A stretch of DNA of 64,000 bases from Rostrohypoxylon terebratum (Eukaryota; Ascomycota; Sordariomycetes; Xylariales; Hypoxylaceae): NCBI GenBank assembly GCA_022497145.1, contig MU385936.1, positions 1 through 64,000 of the forward strand, in the 5' to 3' direction. Of the stretch, positions 25,805-36,877 are shown in pieces. The notes beneath the pieces were generated by a model. The model saw only the letters and a program-made list of their open reading frames with translations. It did not search any database and was not told where the DNA came from. Made by a program: the position numbers and the translations under genes. How positions within the stretch are numbered: position 1 is the stretch's first letter; each line of letters begins with the position of its first letter.

Positions 25805-26924
25805 ATGAAGTTGACACCGGTGAAAATTCCCGGCAAACGCCGCCGGAAGGGCGAGTCAGGCGCTGTCATAACGCAGAAGAAGGCCAAACCGGCCACGCCC
25901 AGGTCCAGGCCACGCCCGAAGAAATCCGCTGAAGAAACTGCATCTTACCTTGAACATATGCCATTGGAGATACTGGAGCGTATCTTCTGGTTCAGTGAGA
26001 ATGTGAATCTTACTCGTGCTAGTCCACGAATTGGACGTCTTCTATCTGGATTACCAACGCGGCAGGCAACCTTCATCAATGCCTTTCGACCCACCTGGGA
26101 TGCTTGCCTTGGTATTGTTGGCCCCCGGCGTGACATTGCTCCCCCTTTGTTGGCGAACATACCCGAGCCTCATGAAGGTAGCCCCGAATACCAGGTAAGA
26201 CAAATTAAAATCCGTCATCGCTGTCGCAGAAGTAATTAACTTGAACCAGTCCGATATTTTAGCTCATTCCTGGGCCGACATTGATTTCATACTGAGCTGT
26301 TGGGATCGTTACATTGTGCGACGTGCTAGGTGGGGACTTCCAGGCGGTCATGCATCTACCACTTCGCGTTTCCACATATACCAACCCTCGTCTCCACAGG
26401 AAGTTACAGAGACTATGGAAAAATATAGCGTAGATGGTGATACGAGACCCAGTCATGATTTTTGGGTTGACTATCGTGTATTCCGAGATTTAGAGACGTG
26501 GGAGCAGGATGATCGGCGAGATGAGGTCGACTCTTTCTTCGCGCAGTTCCAATCTGATACGTTTTATCATGTCAACGCAAACGCTCGAATTCCGGAAAAG
26601 CTTCTCTTCTCGACCGACAACGAAAATGATCTTCAGAAGTTGTTCTGGCTAGTCCGAGGCGGGGCTAATCTAGCAACCGACCAAGATTGGGAATTGACTC
26701 AGGAGGCATTCCATGCTGCGATCAAAGCAGGTATTCAAGGTCACGGCCAATTCAGCTACTCCTTAATAGGGATTCTTTTCATTCTAGGAGCTCCGAGAAA
26801 TTGGCCTGAGCATGTTCGTTTCGAAGCGCATATTGCACTCCAAGATCTCGATCCGGACTCCGAGCTAGGCGGACTTCGTCGGTACCAGCATTACCTAGAT
26901 TCACTTGAGCCTCATATGAATTAG
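25805..26924 (+). CDS. F-box domain protein
   Basis: Exons 25805-26194 and 26250-26924 (55-bp intron, donor GTAAGA, phase 0) give 354 aa. The N-terminus is a basic, probably nuclear-targeting stretch (KIPGKRRRKGE and SRPRPKK). An F-box follows near residues 47-90: YLEHMPLEILERIFWFSENV with a downstream ASPRIGRLLSG, the usual arrangement in the large fungal family. The C-terminal ~230 residues are helical, with no LRR, WD40 or other recognised substrate-binding repeat. Such proteins generally act as adaptors in SCF ubiquitin ligases through Skp1; the target is unknown. The frame opens three codons earlier at a TTG; the first ATG at 25805 is taken as the start. Confidence 0.82.
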
Positions 26925-28678
26925 GGTGACGTAGAAGCTACAGGAAGTTTCTCGGATGAAATAAACGGCTGAAGTCTGCATACAGCACACTGAGTCCTCG
27001 TGAGTGAAATAAATTCTTCAATATTGAAATAAGTCTCACGTTGAGTACCCAGCCTACTCTCCTGAGGATAGTTACCTCGCAACAGTGTTCAGTTTGTATT
27101 GGTAAGAGGAAATTCTACTTTCGTACTGGATATTACATCCATCTAGAGTTGACTCCTATCTGCTAACATCGACACCAGAATTGCTCATGCTGCCTAGCTG
27201 GTCCTGGTCAAGATCAACCTCATCCACGAGAGCCACTCATACGAGATGCTATTTAGTGCCATTGAAGTCTTCATAAGCATTTTGGCCGAAGTCGCGATGG
27301 TAAAGTTCCATACGCGACTTGAGGTTGGGTATTGCAGATGATGACTAGGTATTAAATTTCAGAAAATAACCCGTTATACATCATTACCACATCCCAATTC
27401 TAGCCAGTCTTTCGAGAATAGGGTCCCCCCATTTCGAGTTGTACTGCTACTTTTATATATTCGCGACCTCTTAGCAGTTAGGTAGGTAAGCACCTTAATA
27501 ATTTGCCCATCCTATGATAGTATATTACTATGTATGTGATGTTACCTGAGCAGTATAGTATATGCGTGGGCCGACGCATCTAAGATATCATAAGAAAGTC
27601 GATACTAGCTAAAGGACACGCATATATTAGCACAGACGCGGAAGCAACTGTATGAAAAAGCTCCGTAGACCCGTCAAACAGGCCCGTAATCTTCATCGGC
27701 GACAGGATGTGGAGGATAGTTTGTTGGTCCATCTACCAATATACTGCGATCAATGGACGGCTAGTCACGGACGAGCGAATGGCGCGATACGGACATATGG
27801 AGCATATCTGGTCAATCTATCTTCATCTCGCTCAGCTCTGTTCAAAGGATGTTGGTTCGTGCGAATTTTTCTTCAATTTTTCTAGTCACAAACTTGCTTT
27901 TTTAGTACCCTCCATATCCGTTCTTGTCGCGTCATCCTCCCTCTTTCTGAAGCCCTAAGCCTCTCTCAGTTGCCTTGGCGAAGCATCTGAACACCTGTTG
28001 GTTGTTGGTAGTAGAGATTACTCAATTCGACGCAGCACACTATCGCGGCACAAGATCGACCTGGTTATGACACAAGACTATCGAAGCCTCAAGAGGAAGA
28101 AAAAGCAAAAAACGGCGCCTCCGTACCATTTTTACGAGTATAGTCATGTGCCAGACCAATCAGGACTCCCCATCCGCAATCCTGCAGCCACGTTTAAAAG
28201 CAGGATAGATACGCTAAAAATGGCGGTAACTAATGGGCGTGATAAGCATGGTAATTGGTCACCCGGTCATGAATAAATTCAGCTACGAGAATGGAATAAT
28301 GTCACTACGTCCGCGTCTGGCATCCCGCAGGCTGTGGCTGCCTGCCGCATCCTGCGTTTTTGCTTGGGGGGCGTGGAAAATGTGATAGCGTATGCTTCAA
28401 TCGACCATGGTCCATGTACGGACCTACCACGCTGACGTTTGCGTTCTCGACGATCCTCCCGATCTGACAGGACTATCCCCCGTTACTAGTTAGCGGGGGC
28501 ACATGATATGATAGTATTGACGTAACCTTGGATCTATCTACGACGTAGTACTATCCTCAACGAACTCAACCATGGTCCAGAACCTCGATTGTGTATTTAA
28601 GTGCCTCGTCACACTCCGAGGTTCGCTGGCTACCAGCCTGTCCGGCATGTGCGTAGGACTTTATATCTCTCGTGTCTT

Positions 28679-28739
<61 letters not shown>

Positions 28740-28958
28740 CGGGGGGGGGGGGCGGGGGGGGCGCNNNNNNNNNNCCCTTGTTTTTTTTATGTCCCAGGCC
28801 CCCCACGTCGGTTCGGGGGTCCCCACCCTTGCGGCCTGTGGGTTTGTGTTTTAAATTCCGCTGGTGTGGCCCCCCCCCCCCCCCCCCCCCCCCCAGAACA
28901 CCACCTTGCTCCTATAGCCTATACTACTTACTAGTAGATATATCATAACCAGACAACG
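26925..28958. other. Intergenic region ending in an assembly gap
   Basis: I find no supportable gene in these 2 kb. Short frames near 27650-28280 lack any protein character. The right end contains homopolymer tracts around a 10-N gap, described separately. A TTAGGTAGGTAAG motif lies near 27478. Confidence 0.45.
28680..28894. other. Assembly gap flanked by poly-G and poly-C
   Basis: A run of 60 G begins at 28680, broken G runs follow to 28764, and ten N fill 28765-28774. The sequence resumes and then has 25 consecutive C at 28870-28894. Such runs are unlike the rest of the window. They are best explained as sequencing or gap-filling artefact, so the true length and content here are unknown. 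Confidence 0.9.
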
Positions 28959-30137
28959 ATGACTTCCAAAATGGGAATTGTTGTGGATCCCGAGTACGAG
29001 TCGATCCTGGCCAAGTCGAAGGGCCAGTCCGGGGACAACATCACGGATATCCTGGCCATCCGCGCCTGGTCCAATGCGCTCATCGACGCGGCGTCGAAGG
29101 CCGTGCCCTACCCCGAGGGCATGCAGGAGAGCGTGCACGCCACCACGTCACTAGACGGGACCCGCTTGCAGATCACCCGCTTCCTCCCTCAGGCCGTCCG
29201 AAAAGAGGAAGTGGAGGAGCAGGCCCAAGTGGAGGAAGCCCAAGTGGAGGCGGGAGACGCGGAGTCGAATGGGGTTGCGGGTATTAAGGGCAAGGGTAAG
29301 GGCCAAGGCAAGGGTGTGCCGAAGAGAGCAGTGATATTCGTGTTCGGCGGCGGCATGATCTCCGGCACCGTCGAGGTGTCGCGCGGCTTCATCGCCGCCG
29401 TCGCCCAGAACAGCCACACGCAGGTGTTCGCGCCGCAGTACCGGATCGCGCCCGAACACCCCTACCACGCCGGCGTCGACGACGTGTACGCCACCATACT
29501 GTGGCTGCAGGCCAACGCGCTCGCCTTCGACGTCGATCCCGCGCGCATCATCATCATGGGCCAGAGCGCCGGAGGCGGCGTCGCGGCCGGCGTCGCGTTG
29601 ATGGCTAGGGATAAGGGGTTGAGTCCCCCGCTCGCTGGACAGTGTTTAAGGTACCCGATGTTGGACGATCGCACGTGGTACCCCGAGAGCGACCCACGGA
29701 ATAAGTACTGGACGTGGAGCGTCGCGGCGAACGACATGGGGTGGACGTATTACCTCGGCGGGCTGAAGAAAGGTAAGTTCGGTGCCCTGTGTAAAATATA
29801 ATGTGATGTTAGTTAGATACAACATGCGTGCTGACGGTCGGTCGCGACAGAGGATAGGAACGAGGAGACGGTACCGTGCTATGCTGTGCCTGCGAGGGCT
29901 ACCGATCTGCGCGGGCTGCCGCCGACGCAGATCGGGGTCGGTAGTCTGGACTTGTTCAAAGACGAGAACTTGGATTATGCGGCGAGGCTGGTCAAGGCGG
30001 ATGTCGGCGTCGAGTTCCATCTGTACCCCGGCATGCCGCATGGCTTCGATGGCCCGCACGGGTTTACTGGCGTTCCAGCGATGAGGTTTACGAACGAGAT
30101 GTGGGAGGACGAGGCGAGGTGGATCATGAAGCTATAG
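28959..30137 (+). CDS. Alpha/beta-hydrolase fold-3 esterase/lipase-like protein
   Basis: Exons 28959-29772 and 29851-30137 (78-bp intron, phase 1) give 366 aa of the hormone-sensitive-lipase-like hydrolase group. The nucleophile motif is GQSAGGG with Ser203; the acid is Asp304 in GSLDLFKDE and the base His334 in GMPHGF. The oxyanion motif usually written HGGG reads FGGGM at 129-133, so the conserved His is replaced by Phe. A low-complexity insert, Glu/Gln-rich then Lys/Gly-rich (about residues 82-123), precedes the oxyanion strand, where most relatives have a short link. The substrate is not predictable beyond a carboxylic ester. The start lies only 65 bp after the poly-C tract by the assembly gap, so the promoter sequence is unreliable, though the reading frame itself is intact and GC-rich. 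Confidence 0.87.
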
Positions 30138-31092
30138 CGATGTGTCGGTCAGTAAGGTTTTTAATGTCGTCAATGGTTTTTTTTTTGTTCTGGTTTGTTT
30201 TGTTCTTTTGTCCCCATAAATTGCGTCGGCTCAATGCCAAAGTGTTAGGGATTTGGTCGAGGGGTATATGAGATCGTTGGAATAATATACCCATCTTCTG
30301 TCATTCTCGTCGCGATCGGTCGCGTTTGTAGGAATGAGGCTGCTATTTCTGAGGGTTGTTAGTATGGATATTAGTATGATCATTTGTGTAATCAATATAA
30401 CGTACTTACTATATTTTCAAACTTGAGGCCGGCAGCGATTTTGTGTTGATGCCATCGCCACCTGCAAGTAAGTAAACAATACCACGCACAATACTACATT
30501 GTTGCATGCCAGGAATGTTGACATTGTGTACCTAAGCCTTAAGGAAGCAACATGGGTAACAGGGTACAGCTAATCTGATGTAATGGAAAATGCGTGATAA
30601 ACAAGGGTTGGTGTTCATATGATGATGCCTACCTTGGTCATAAGAATAGCGATATTATGATGGTACCTAAGGAATATAATCCTGGAATGTGACGACGCTT
30701 CTACGAATCTGGGGCAAAACCCTGTTACAGGTTCGGTTTACTTTAAGAGGATAATCATCAGTGAGGGGTCTGAATGTGTGTCTGGAATTGTGCTATCTAC
30801 ATAGGAACCATCCGTGGTTCGGTTGATTGAATAATAATGTAGTGAAACGTGCCTATTGAGGCTCTCTTCAGAGACGTTCCAAGCTTTCCACCGACGATAA
30901 GAATTATACCCCTCCAAACAATACAATGAATCAATCAATCCGTAAACCCATTTCCGAAGTGATATTGCCAATCATGAAATGAATGCCATCCTGGCGATAA
31001 GACCTTTTGTGAACCCCTTGATGACCTGTGCCGATAACTCCATGTTTGACAATAACCGTTGACTGCGTCCAGCGCGTCTTAGTTCATACTTT
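30138..31092. other. Convergent 3' flanks, AT-rich
   Basis: This nearly 1-kb spacer lies between two genes ending towards each other. It is AT-rich and includes a poly-T run at about 30177-30187. No gene or clear repeat is visible. Confidence 0.45.
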
Positions 31093-32397
31093 TTACCAGC
31101 CGAGGCGCATTTCTCCTGCCCAGCGGAAGAGAACGGGGACATTGACCCAGGGGCCACCGAAGAACTCGAACATGTCGCGCACCGACTGAGAAAAGGGAGG
31201 CCAGAAATCCTCCTCCTCGAAGTTGACGTCGAACTCCATGACCAAGGCGACGAAGTCGCCGTAGCCAGGGTGGTGAGGCCACGAGACGTAGGTGAGCTTC
31301 ATGCTCTCCAAGTGAGGCGCCACGAACATGCCGTAGTCGTAGTCCTCGTCCTTTGCGATGAAGCTCAAGACCTGGTACATCACATCACTCTCACGGGTGT
31401 TGAATGACTCGAAAACGGCGGGCTCGAAGACCGGACCAGGCTGGATGTAGGGAGTGATCTGATCATGCTGGAAACCGAACTCGCGCATCTCGACAGCGAT
31501 TTCAGACAGGTTGTTGCTGATCAGGTAGTGGCGGAGCTTGTCCGTGATGTACAGCCAGCAGCTGCCCTGGTAGGCAGTGGTGTTGGCGGCCCAGCGCGAG
31601 CCAGACACGAAGTTGCTGCTATGCTGAGCATGGATGATGACAGTGGGTTGGTGACGTTTGTGATAGATGACGTCCTCACCGGTGCTGCACATGGCGAAGT
31701 CGACTTGAAACTCGGCATTGCCCATTTCCTGGCCGACGAGAGCATCGATGGCATGCTCATGGTCCTTCAGCTGGTCGAACCAGAAAATACCGATGAACCC
31801 ATGTCGGATGGGGGTGGGTAGGGGGTGAGGTGAGCCCACACGAACATCAGACAGCAGGTAGTTGGCGTTAGGATTGGTTGGAATGGCCTGGGATAAGTTT
31901 GCTGAATGGTGGATCAAGGTCGTCTGGAAGCCCTGCACAGGATTGACAGTATTGTTGCCAGCAGAGTTGATTTGCTGCATCAAGCTTTGTACAGCACTGA
32001 AGGGAGTCTGGGAGACCTGAGTGCCACTGGTAGGTACCTGGGGCTGAGCAGCAGGAAGGTCCTTGTCTGCAAGCTTGAACTCCACGATGGCAGGGTCACT
32101 CTTCAAATCACTGTCGCCAGCGACAGTAGGAGCCTCATCTGCTGTCTCGTCCTGGGCAGAAGTCTCACTGTTGACAATAGTCTGATCATCGTTGACAGGC
32201 ATGCCCTTAACAGTAGCCACGTCGTCAATGACAACTCTGTCACCAGTCACCTGACCATCCTCGGTGGGGGCATCATCTGTGGTGACATCGTCCTCCATGA
32301 TGGACGTGTCATCAGTGGTAGTAGTGCCCTCAGTGAAAGGCTTGTCTTCAGTGAACAAAGCCTTGGATTGGTCCTGAAGGTGAATGTTCTCAGACAT
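31093..32397 (-). CDS. Hypothetical protein, acidic N-terminus
   Basis: A single intron-less frame of 434 aa that I do not recognise. Residues ~1-130 are disordered and rich in Thr, Asp, Glu and Val, with repeated short TTDD/IDD-like steps. Residues ~190-434 look globular, with aromatic-rich segments such as GFIGIFWFDQLKDHEHAIDA, a central QGSCWLYITDKLRHYL and a C-terminal FFGGPWVNVPVLFRW. There is no signal peptide or membrane segment. The leader strand upstream is pyrimidine-rich, which fits a transcribed fungal gene. Length, sustained codon bias and absence of stops make it very likely real. Function unknown. Confidence 0.75.
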   Translation of the reverse strand: MSENIHLQDQSKALFTEDKPFTEGTTTTDDTSIMEDDVTTDDAPTEDGQVTGDRVVIDDVATVKGMPVNDDQTIVNSETSAQDETADEAPTVAGDSDLKSDPAIVEFKLADKDLPAAQPQVPTSGTQVSQTPFSAVQSLMQQINSAGNNTVNPVQGFQTTLIHHSANLSQAIPTNPNANYLLSDVRVGSPHPLPTPIRHGFIGIFWFDQLKDHEHAIDALVGQEMGNAEFQVDFAMCSTGEDVIYHKRHQPTVIIHAQHSSNFVSGSRWAANTTAYQGSCWLYITDKLRHYLISNNLSEIAVEMREFGFQHDQITPYIQPGPVFEPAVFESFNTRESDVMYQVLSFIAKDEDYDYGMFVAPHLESMKLTYVSWPHHPGYGDFVALVMEFDVNFEEEDFWPPFSQSVRDMFEFFGGPWVNVPVLFRWAGEMRLGW

Positions 32398-33976
32398 CTT
32401 GATTTGATGGGCTGTCCGGAAATTCCGAGTAGTAGATACAGAGTAATGTGATTTGATAGTAGAGGGAAGCCTGCATCAAGTCTCTGTGATGGACACTACG
32501 TGGTATGAGTATGACATGTGTCAAGAAGAAGAAAAATACTTTGGAAGGAAAGGTTGCAGAAAATTATTGTGACTGTAAGAAAAAAATAAAAGGAGTGAAA
32601 GAGGAAATACACTTACAGTTTACTTGGCTAGAAGAACGAATGAGGCCTTCGCTCTTTGTGGTTGATGGTCCTTCACAAGAAAAAAAAAAGAATGTAAGAT
32701 GATAAGTTTGTTTCTAAGAGAAAGCTGAATGAAAAGGTGCTTACTTCTCTAGTGGTGAAAGCGGATATGCAGGAGGTGGTAAGGTGTTGGGATGGAGGTG
32801 CGTGGTAGGTGATGGTGGAGGGAAAGGTGATAGAGAAGAGAAGTGTGAAGAAGAAAAAGATTCCAAGTTTTGAATGAAGGTTGAGAGGAATGGGTTTTTA
32901 TAATTGAAGGTTCAGATCACAATCAGCCAGAGTGAAAATAGGCTAGGTGAAATTGGGATGATTTGAAGCTATCGTCAGTTATGTTGGCGACCCGGGGAGT
33001 ATTTTTGGCCAGGCAAGTAGTCTGGTAGGGCCCCAAGCGAGATAAATACCTACTAGGTACAAGAATACAGTTGGTACGAGCTACAAGGAGACTAAGCTTC
33101 GAAAGGGGGGAGAAGCAAGTATAAGTAACAATGAAAGCTTCCAGCTATTGATCCTGTGATAGCCTTGAACTGAGGTTTTCCTATGGGTTCAAGAAAGGCA
33201 CCACCACCTTCCCTAGGATTAATACCAAAGTACCTGCGCTTTAGGAATATGAACGTGACTACAAAAGTATATATTTATTCTAAGTACTGAGAAATACATG
33301 AATTTGTACTGTTATTGGTACTCTTCAGGCAATAATACAAGTCCTAATTAGAAGTAGACGTACAAGCAATGATACAAAATACATTCATGATTCACCTCAA
33401 TTACATCCTGATAGTTACTAGGTACCTAGGTAATTAATGTTGTGATCTTGAATGTAAACTTCCTGGGTGATGAATCAAATGTATAGTCAATGTCACTGTA
33501 TAATTCCTATGCGCTTTTTGACATCTTGGAAGGTACATATCTACCTAGGTAGGGTTTCTCATAAATATTGGAAAGGGTAGATATATTTTTGGTGGAAGTA
33601 CCTAGTATTTTCCAGGTAAGAATATATCAAAAAGAGAAAGTAAAAGAGAAAGTACTATAGTACAAATAAATCAAAATGTTCATGTCAAAGTAACTGTAGG
33701 TTGCACGAAGTGATGGCATGGGAAAGCCGGCTGGCATCCGACTGTCAATTGAAAAAGAGGCTCACAGTCGAATTCGGAAGTCAGAGTGTGAGGGGAACAT
33801 GATAGGAGTTTCCGGAATGTGGTAAAAGTCTTCTAGTATAATGACGACTCAATGTCTTGAAGCTAGTGGAAATATCGTCAGTTATGACTAGAATCTGCCG
33901 GAAGCTGTGAGTCCTTTAATGCCGCGACAAATGAGGTATAACAACAAAATAACTACTTACCAACTTGTTACGAACC

Positions 33977-33998
33977 TATACCTAAGTACTTAGGTATA
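33977..33998. repeat. 22-bp perfect palindrome
   Basis: The left half TATACCTAAGT is followed directly by its exact reverse complement ACTTAGGTATA. It belongs to the same ACCTARGT family of palindromic motifs as its surroundings. Confidence 0.85.
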
Positions 33999-34224
33999 CG
34001 GGGTGATTCGTGGGTTTCCTTGTTTGTTAGCAGTACTCGTAGAGATCAGATCAAAGGTAGTCTGTTCGTAAGAAAGGCTTGGAGTCCTCTCTCTATTAGT
34101 TCGATGCGGTTGAAGTAATAGACTTAGATTGATAGCTGGTGGGCTAAAGGAATGACTAGATACATGAGAAATGCTATGATTATATAGGCATCCTTCCCTT
34201 CTTCTTCTATATGTGAGGCCATCG

Positions 34225-34323
34225 TGATCTGGTTGATCTGGTTGATCAGAGCCGGATCACCCAGATCGTATTGATCAGTATTTACAACTGATCAAGCTGA
34301 TCATGGTTGAGTCAGCCAGATCA
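34225..34323. repeat. GATC-rich cluster of short inverted motifs
   Basis: Nine GATC tetramers occur in about 100 bp, mostly as TGATCTGG, TGATCA or AGATCA units. Less than one would be expected by chance. The units form overlapping inverted repeats. It is probably a decayed minisatellite, but a protein-binding array is possible. Confidence 0.6.
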
Positions 34324-34897
34324 TACTGATTAATGCCGTAGTTTACCCGTGATTGGTCGAGCTTCCTCCGCTTCTCGGATTGTTGGCGTGGTTAAGTTGC
34401 TGGTTTGTGACACAACTATTGCTAAGAGGGAAAATGATGGCAGATAACTGTGTAGATGGAACTTGGAGGGTCGAATTGAAGAGAACATAGAGTTTTGATA
34501 GATCAAAATCTCCAATCTCCATGGGGGATGTATATTATTCACACCTAGGTAGAAGGTATCTTGGGTATGATGAAAGATATTTGTCGAATTCCCTCTATCT
34601 CATGAGACTAGCCCTTCAGAAATGTGATAAGTCAATGAATCTCTCTAGTATGATCCAGGCAACAATATATTATGATGCTGTAATTTTCTACCATGGTAAT
34701 TACTACCTAGGTAACCTAGGTAAGTAGGTGAATTTGGCAAAGAAAGAATTACCTAACGAAGCGACGGCTAACCTATATATTTAATAGTATAAGGGTTTCA
34801 CTTCACAAAACGCCCCTGGCATAAGACATCAAAAGTAGCTTGAAAAGGAGGTCTTAACTTGTGAATGCATGGAGTTCCTATCCTTACATAATCCCCT

Positions 34898-35777
34898 TTA
34901 TTCTACTCTAGTAACCTCAAAGATGAGGATCCCCATATTGGGTTCTGCCCAGCTCTGGTTCATGTTCATCCGCGTAGAATCCATAGCCTTAAAGATGGTC
35001 TTGACAGCCCATTTGGTATTTGTTTTCTCACCTACCTCTTTCCAGAACTTCTGGAATGTCTCTTCGCTTTGGCGGAAGTTTGTCCCATCGCCCTCAAGAT
35101 TTGGGAACTCTCCACCGACACCACTGCCCAAGGAGCTACCCACGAGGAGAGCACCAGGTTTAGTGAACGAGGCGATTCGCGTAGCGGCCTTAACTTGGCC
35201 TTCCCAATTCCAGATATGAAGCAAGCTGGTCAGGTGAAGCACGTCGAAGCGGTTCAGCAGCGGACTCCAATCCGCATTATCATCGTGAAGGTCCCTAGCA
35301 TAGAACTCAAATGACAACTTGGACGCGTCGCGAAATAATTCATAGCTCAGCGTGTTGAACTCCGACACGAGATCCAAGCCGACCAGCTGCTCCGGCTTCG
35401 CGCCGTCAATGAACAGCTTGCGGATATCCTGGCCGAAGCAACAGCCGAGATCGAGAAACCTGGCGTCGGCGTTGCCTCGGATACGCTCGAGGACGGTGGC
35501 GTAAGAAGGGTACGACGCGAGGCTCAAACGGATAAAACGCATTTGGCCGATGCAGGGCCACGGGTAAAGGGCGAACGCTTTATCTCGCTAACACGACCGT
35601 CATTGGTCATAAGCACGTCTCGCGCGTCGTCTAGATTAAAATTCACCTTACAATAGCTAAGCAATGCGGTACGACCTCCTCTGGCGCTAGACCGGAGTAT
35701 GACTCCAGCAGTTGACGCGACGTCGGCTCGATGTCCTTCACATCTTTCTGCAGCCACTGCGACGAGTCGTTCGTCAT
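34898..35777 (-). CDS. SAM-dependent methyltransferase, AusD/Trt5-like
   Basis: Exons 35777-35652 and 35587-34898, joined by a 64-bp intron (donor GTAAGG, phase 0), give 271 aa. The short first exon (MTNDSSQWLQKDVKDIEP) followed by CLAI-RDKAFALYPWPCIGQ matches the start of the methyltransferases found in fungal meroterpenoid clusters (AusD, Trt5, AdrK type). The class I SAM-binding motif is FLDLGCCFGQD at about 86-96, followed by the acidic strand LVGLDL. Those relatives methylate carboxyl groups of polyketide-terpenoid intermediates; the acceptor here is unknown. A CGG-N7-CCG palindrome lies 461 bp upstream of the start and matches sites in front of other genes of the block, so I group this gene with the cluster on the right. 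No terpene cyclase or prenyltransferase is in the window. Confidence 0.85.
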
Positions 35778-35890
35778 CTTGTTGATAGAAGTTGTGGAAA
35801 TAGTAAGACGTTATATTGCGTTATAATGGTACGATGCTATAATTGGCAATCATACGCGATGTAATGAAAGAAGTAGAATTAAGAGTGCCA

Positions 35891-35950
35891 AGCAAACGTC
35901 AAGTAACGTCAAGCAATGTCAAGCAATGTCAAGCAACGGCAAGCAATGAG
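35891..35950. repeat. 10-bp tandem repeat, six copies
   Basis: Six consecutive 10-bp units follow the pattern AAGCAAYGTC with one or two substitutions each. It lies about 110 bp upstream of the methyltransferase start and could alter promoter spacing. Confidence 0.85.
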
Positions 35951-36237
35951 ACTAACTGCTAGTAAGTCGGCAGCCAAGACGCTTCAAGGGTTAGACGGTA
36001 TGATAATGGGCTAGAGTCTAGACAGATAGGAAAGTCGAATACAAAGAGCGCTAATACTATGTAGGTATTACTTCTACTGGGTTCTGGGGTATAATAGTAA
36101 GGCAGATAGTTACCTAGGTATCTATGTCTTCATACTAGTACTATCGTATAGATACGCGCATTACATCTACTACCTAACGCATATAGGATGAAAAGCCGAG
36201 AAATTGCGCGTACGCGCTTCTAATCACTCACTGGGTT

Positions 36238-36250
36238 CGGCAAGTCGCCG
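36238..36250 (-). promoter_or_regulatory. CGG-N7-CCG palindrome upstream of methyltransferase
   Basis: Read on the minus strand the site is CGGCGACTTGCCG. It has the inverted CGG triplets preferred by Zn2Cys6 dimers, plus the inner TTG and preceding G/C shared with the sites at 50.2 kb and 52.97 kb. It lies 461 bp from the methyltransferase start. Binding is inferred. Confidence 0.5.
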
Positions 36251-36877
36251 AAGACCTGAGGGTCTAGTTGGTCTAGTTGTTCTAGTTGTCCATTCAACGC
36301 CCAAAACAGCAGCCCAGTGGCTCGATTGGTTACATTTACGAATAAATCTATGGGTGGGATCTGCCCTACTGGGTTAGTCCGCCAGAGATCTCTGGACAGG
36401 GGCGGTCGTTTCTCGGTGTAAGCACCAAAAAGGCGTCACCAATCACTTGCAGGAACCCCGCGCTACTATCCTATCCCTTTTCAGTTGTTAGGGGAGGCCC
36501 TAGCTTTTTGGTCTCATGTTGTGTTAGGTGTTAGGTACTGCTACGATGCTGTGCCACATAGTGCCCATACCACCGTACCGGTTGTTCGGATAATATACTT
36601 CCATGAATTGAAATATAGTAGGTGGTAGAGAAAGGCGACGAGCCTTAGATTAAGGGGAACGCGACAGTACCTGAGTCGCTTTTTTTTTTTTCAAGGTACC
36701 TAATATACATTTTTTCCCTAGTTATTACAATGATGCGTACTGTTACAAGAAGTACCCCTTGAGTCCGATTTGGATCTCTAAAGAGGTAGGCCAATGAATT
36801 TTTTGATTCGCACCTCGGTGAGCCACAGCCAAATTAGTGAACCCCTAGAGCCCCTAGAGAATTAGAGTATCTCCTAA

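Larger units (their letters stand above)
32398..34897. other. 2.5-kb AT-rich intergenic region with palindromes
   Basis: No supportable gene. The left ~500 bp is the purine-rich (+ strand) 5' flank of the hypothetical gene. The rest is AT-rich and crowded with ACCTAGGT palindromes (about 33420, 33545, 34542, 34705), a 22-bp perfect palindrome at 33977-33998 and a GATC-dense block at 34225-34323. Confidence 0.5.
35778..36877. other. Intergenic region with tandem repeats and a regulator-type palindrome
   Basis: This is the 5' flank of the methyltransferase and the 3' flank of the PEBP-like gene. It contains a six-copy 10-bp tandem (35891-35950), three TCTAGTTG units at 36261-36288, a TTACCTAGGTA motif near 36110, a CGG-N7-CCG site at 36238-36250 and poly-T near 36680. 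No gene seen. Confidence 0.5.

Noticed and set aside
27652..28276. Small frames upstream of the assembly gap
   Set aside because: They overlap each other in different frames, have no protein pattern and no splice partners.
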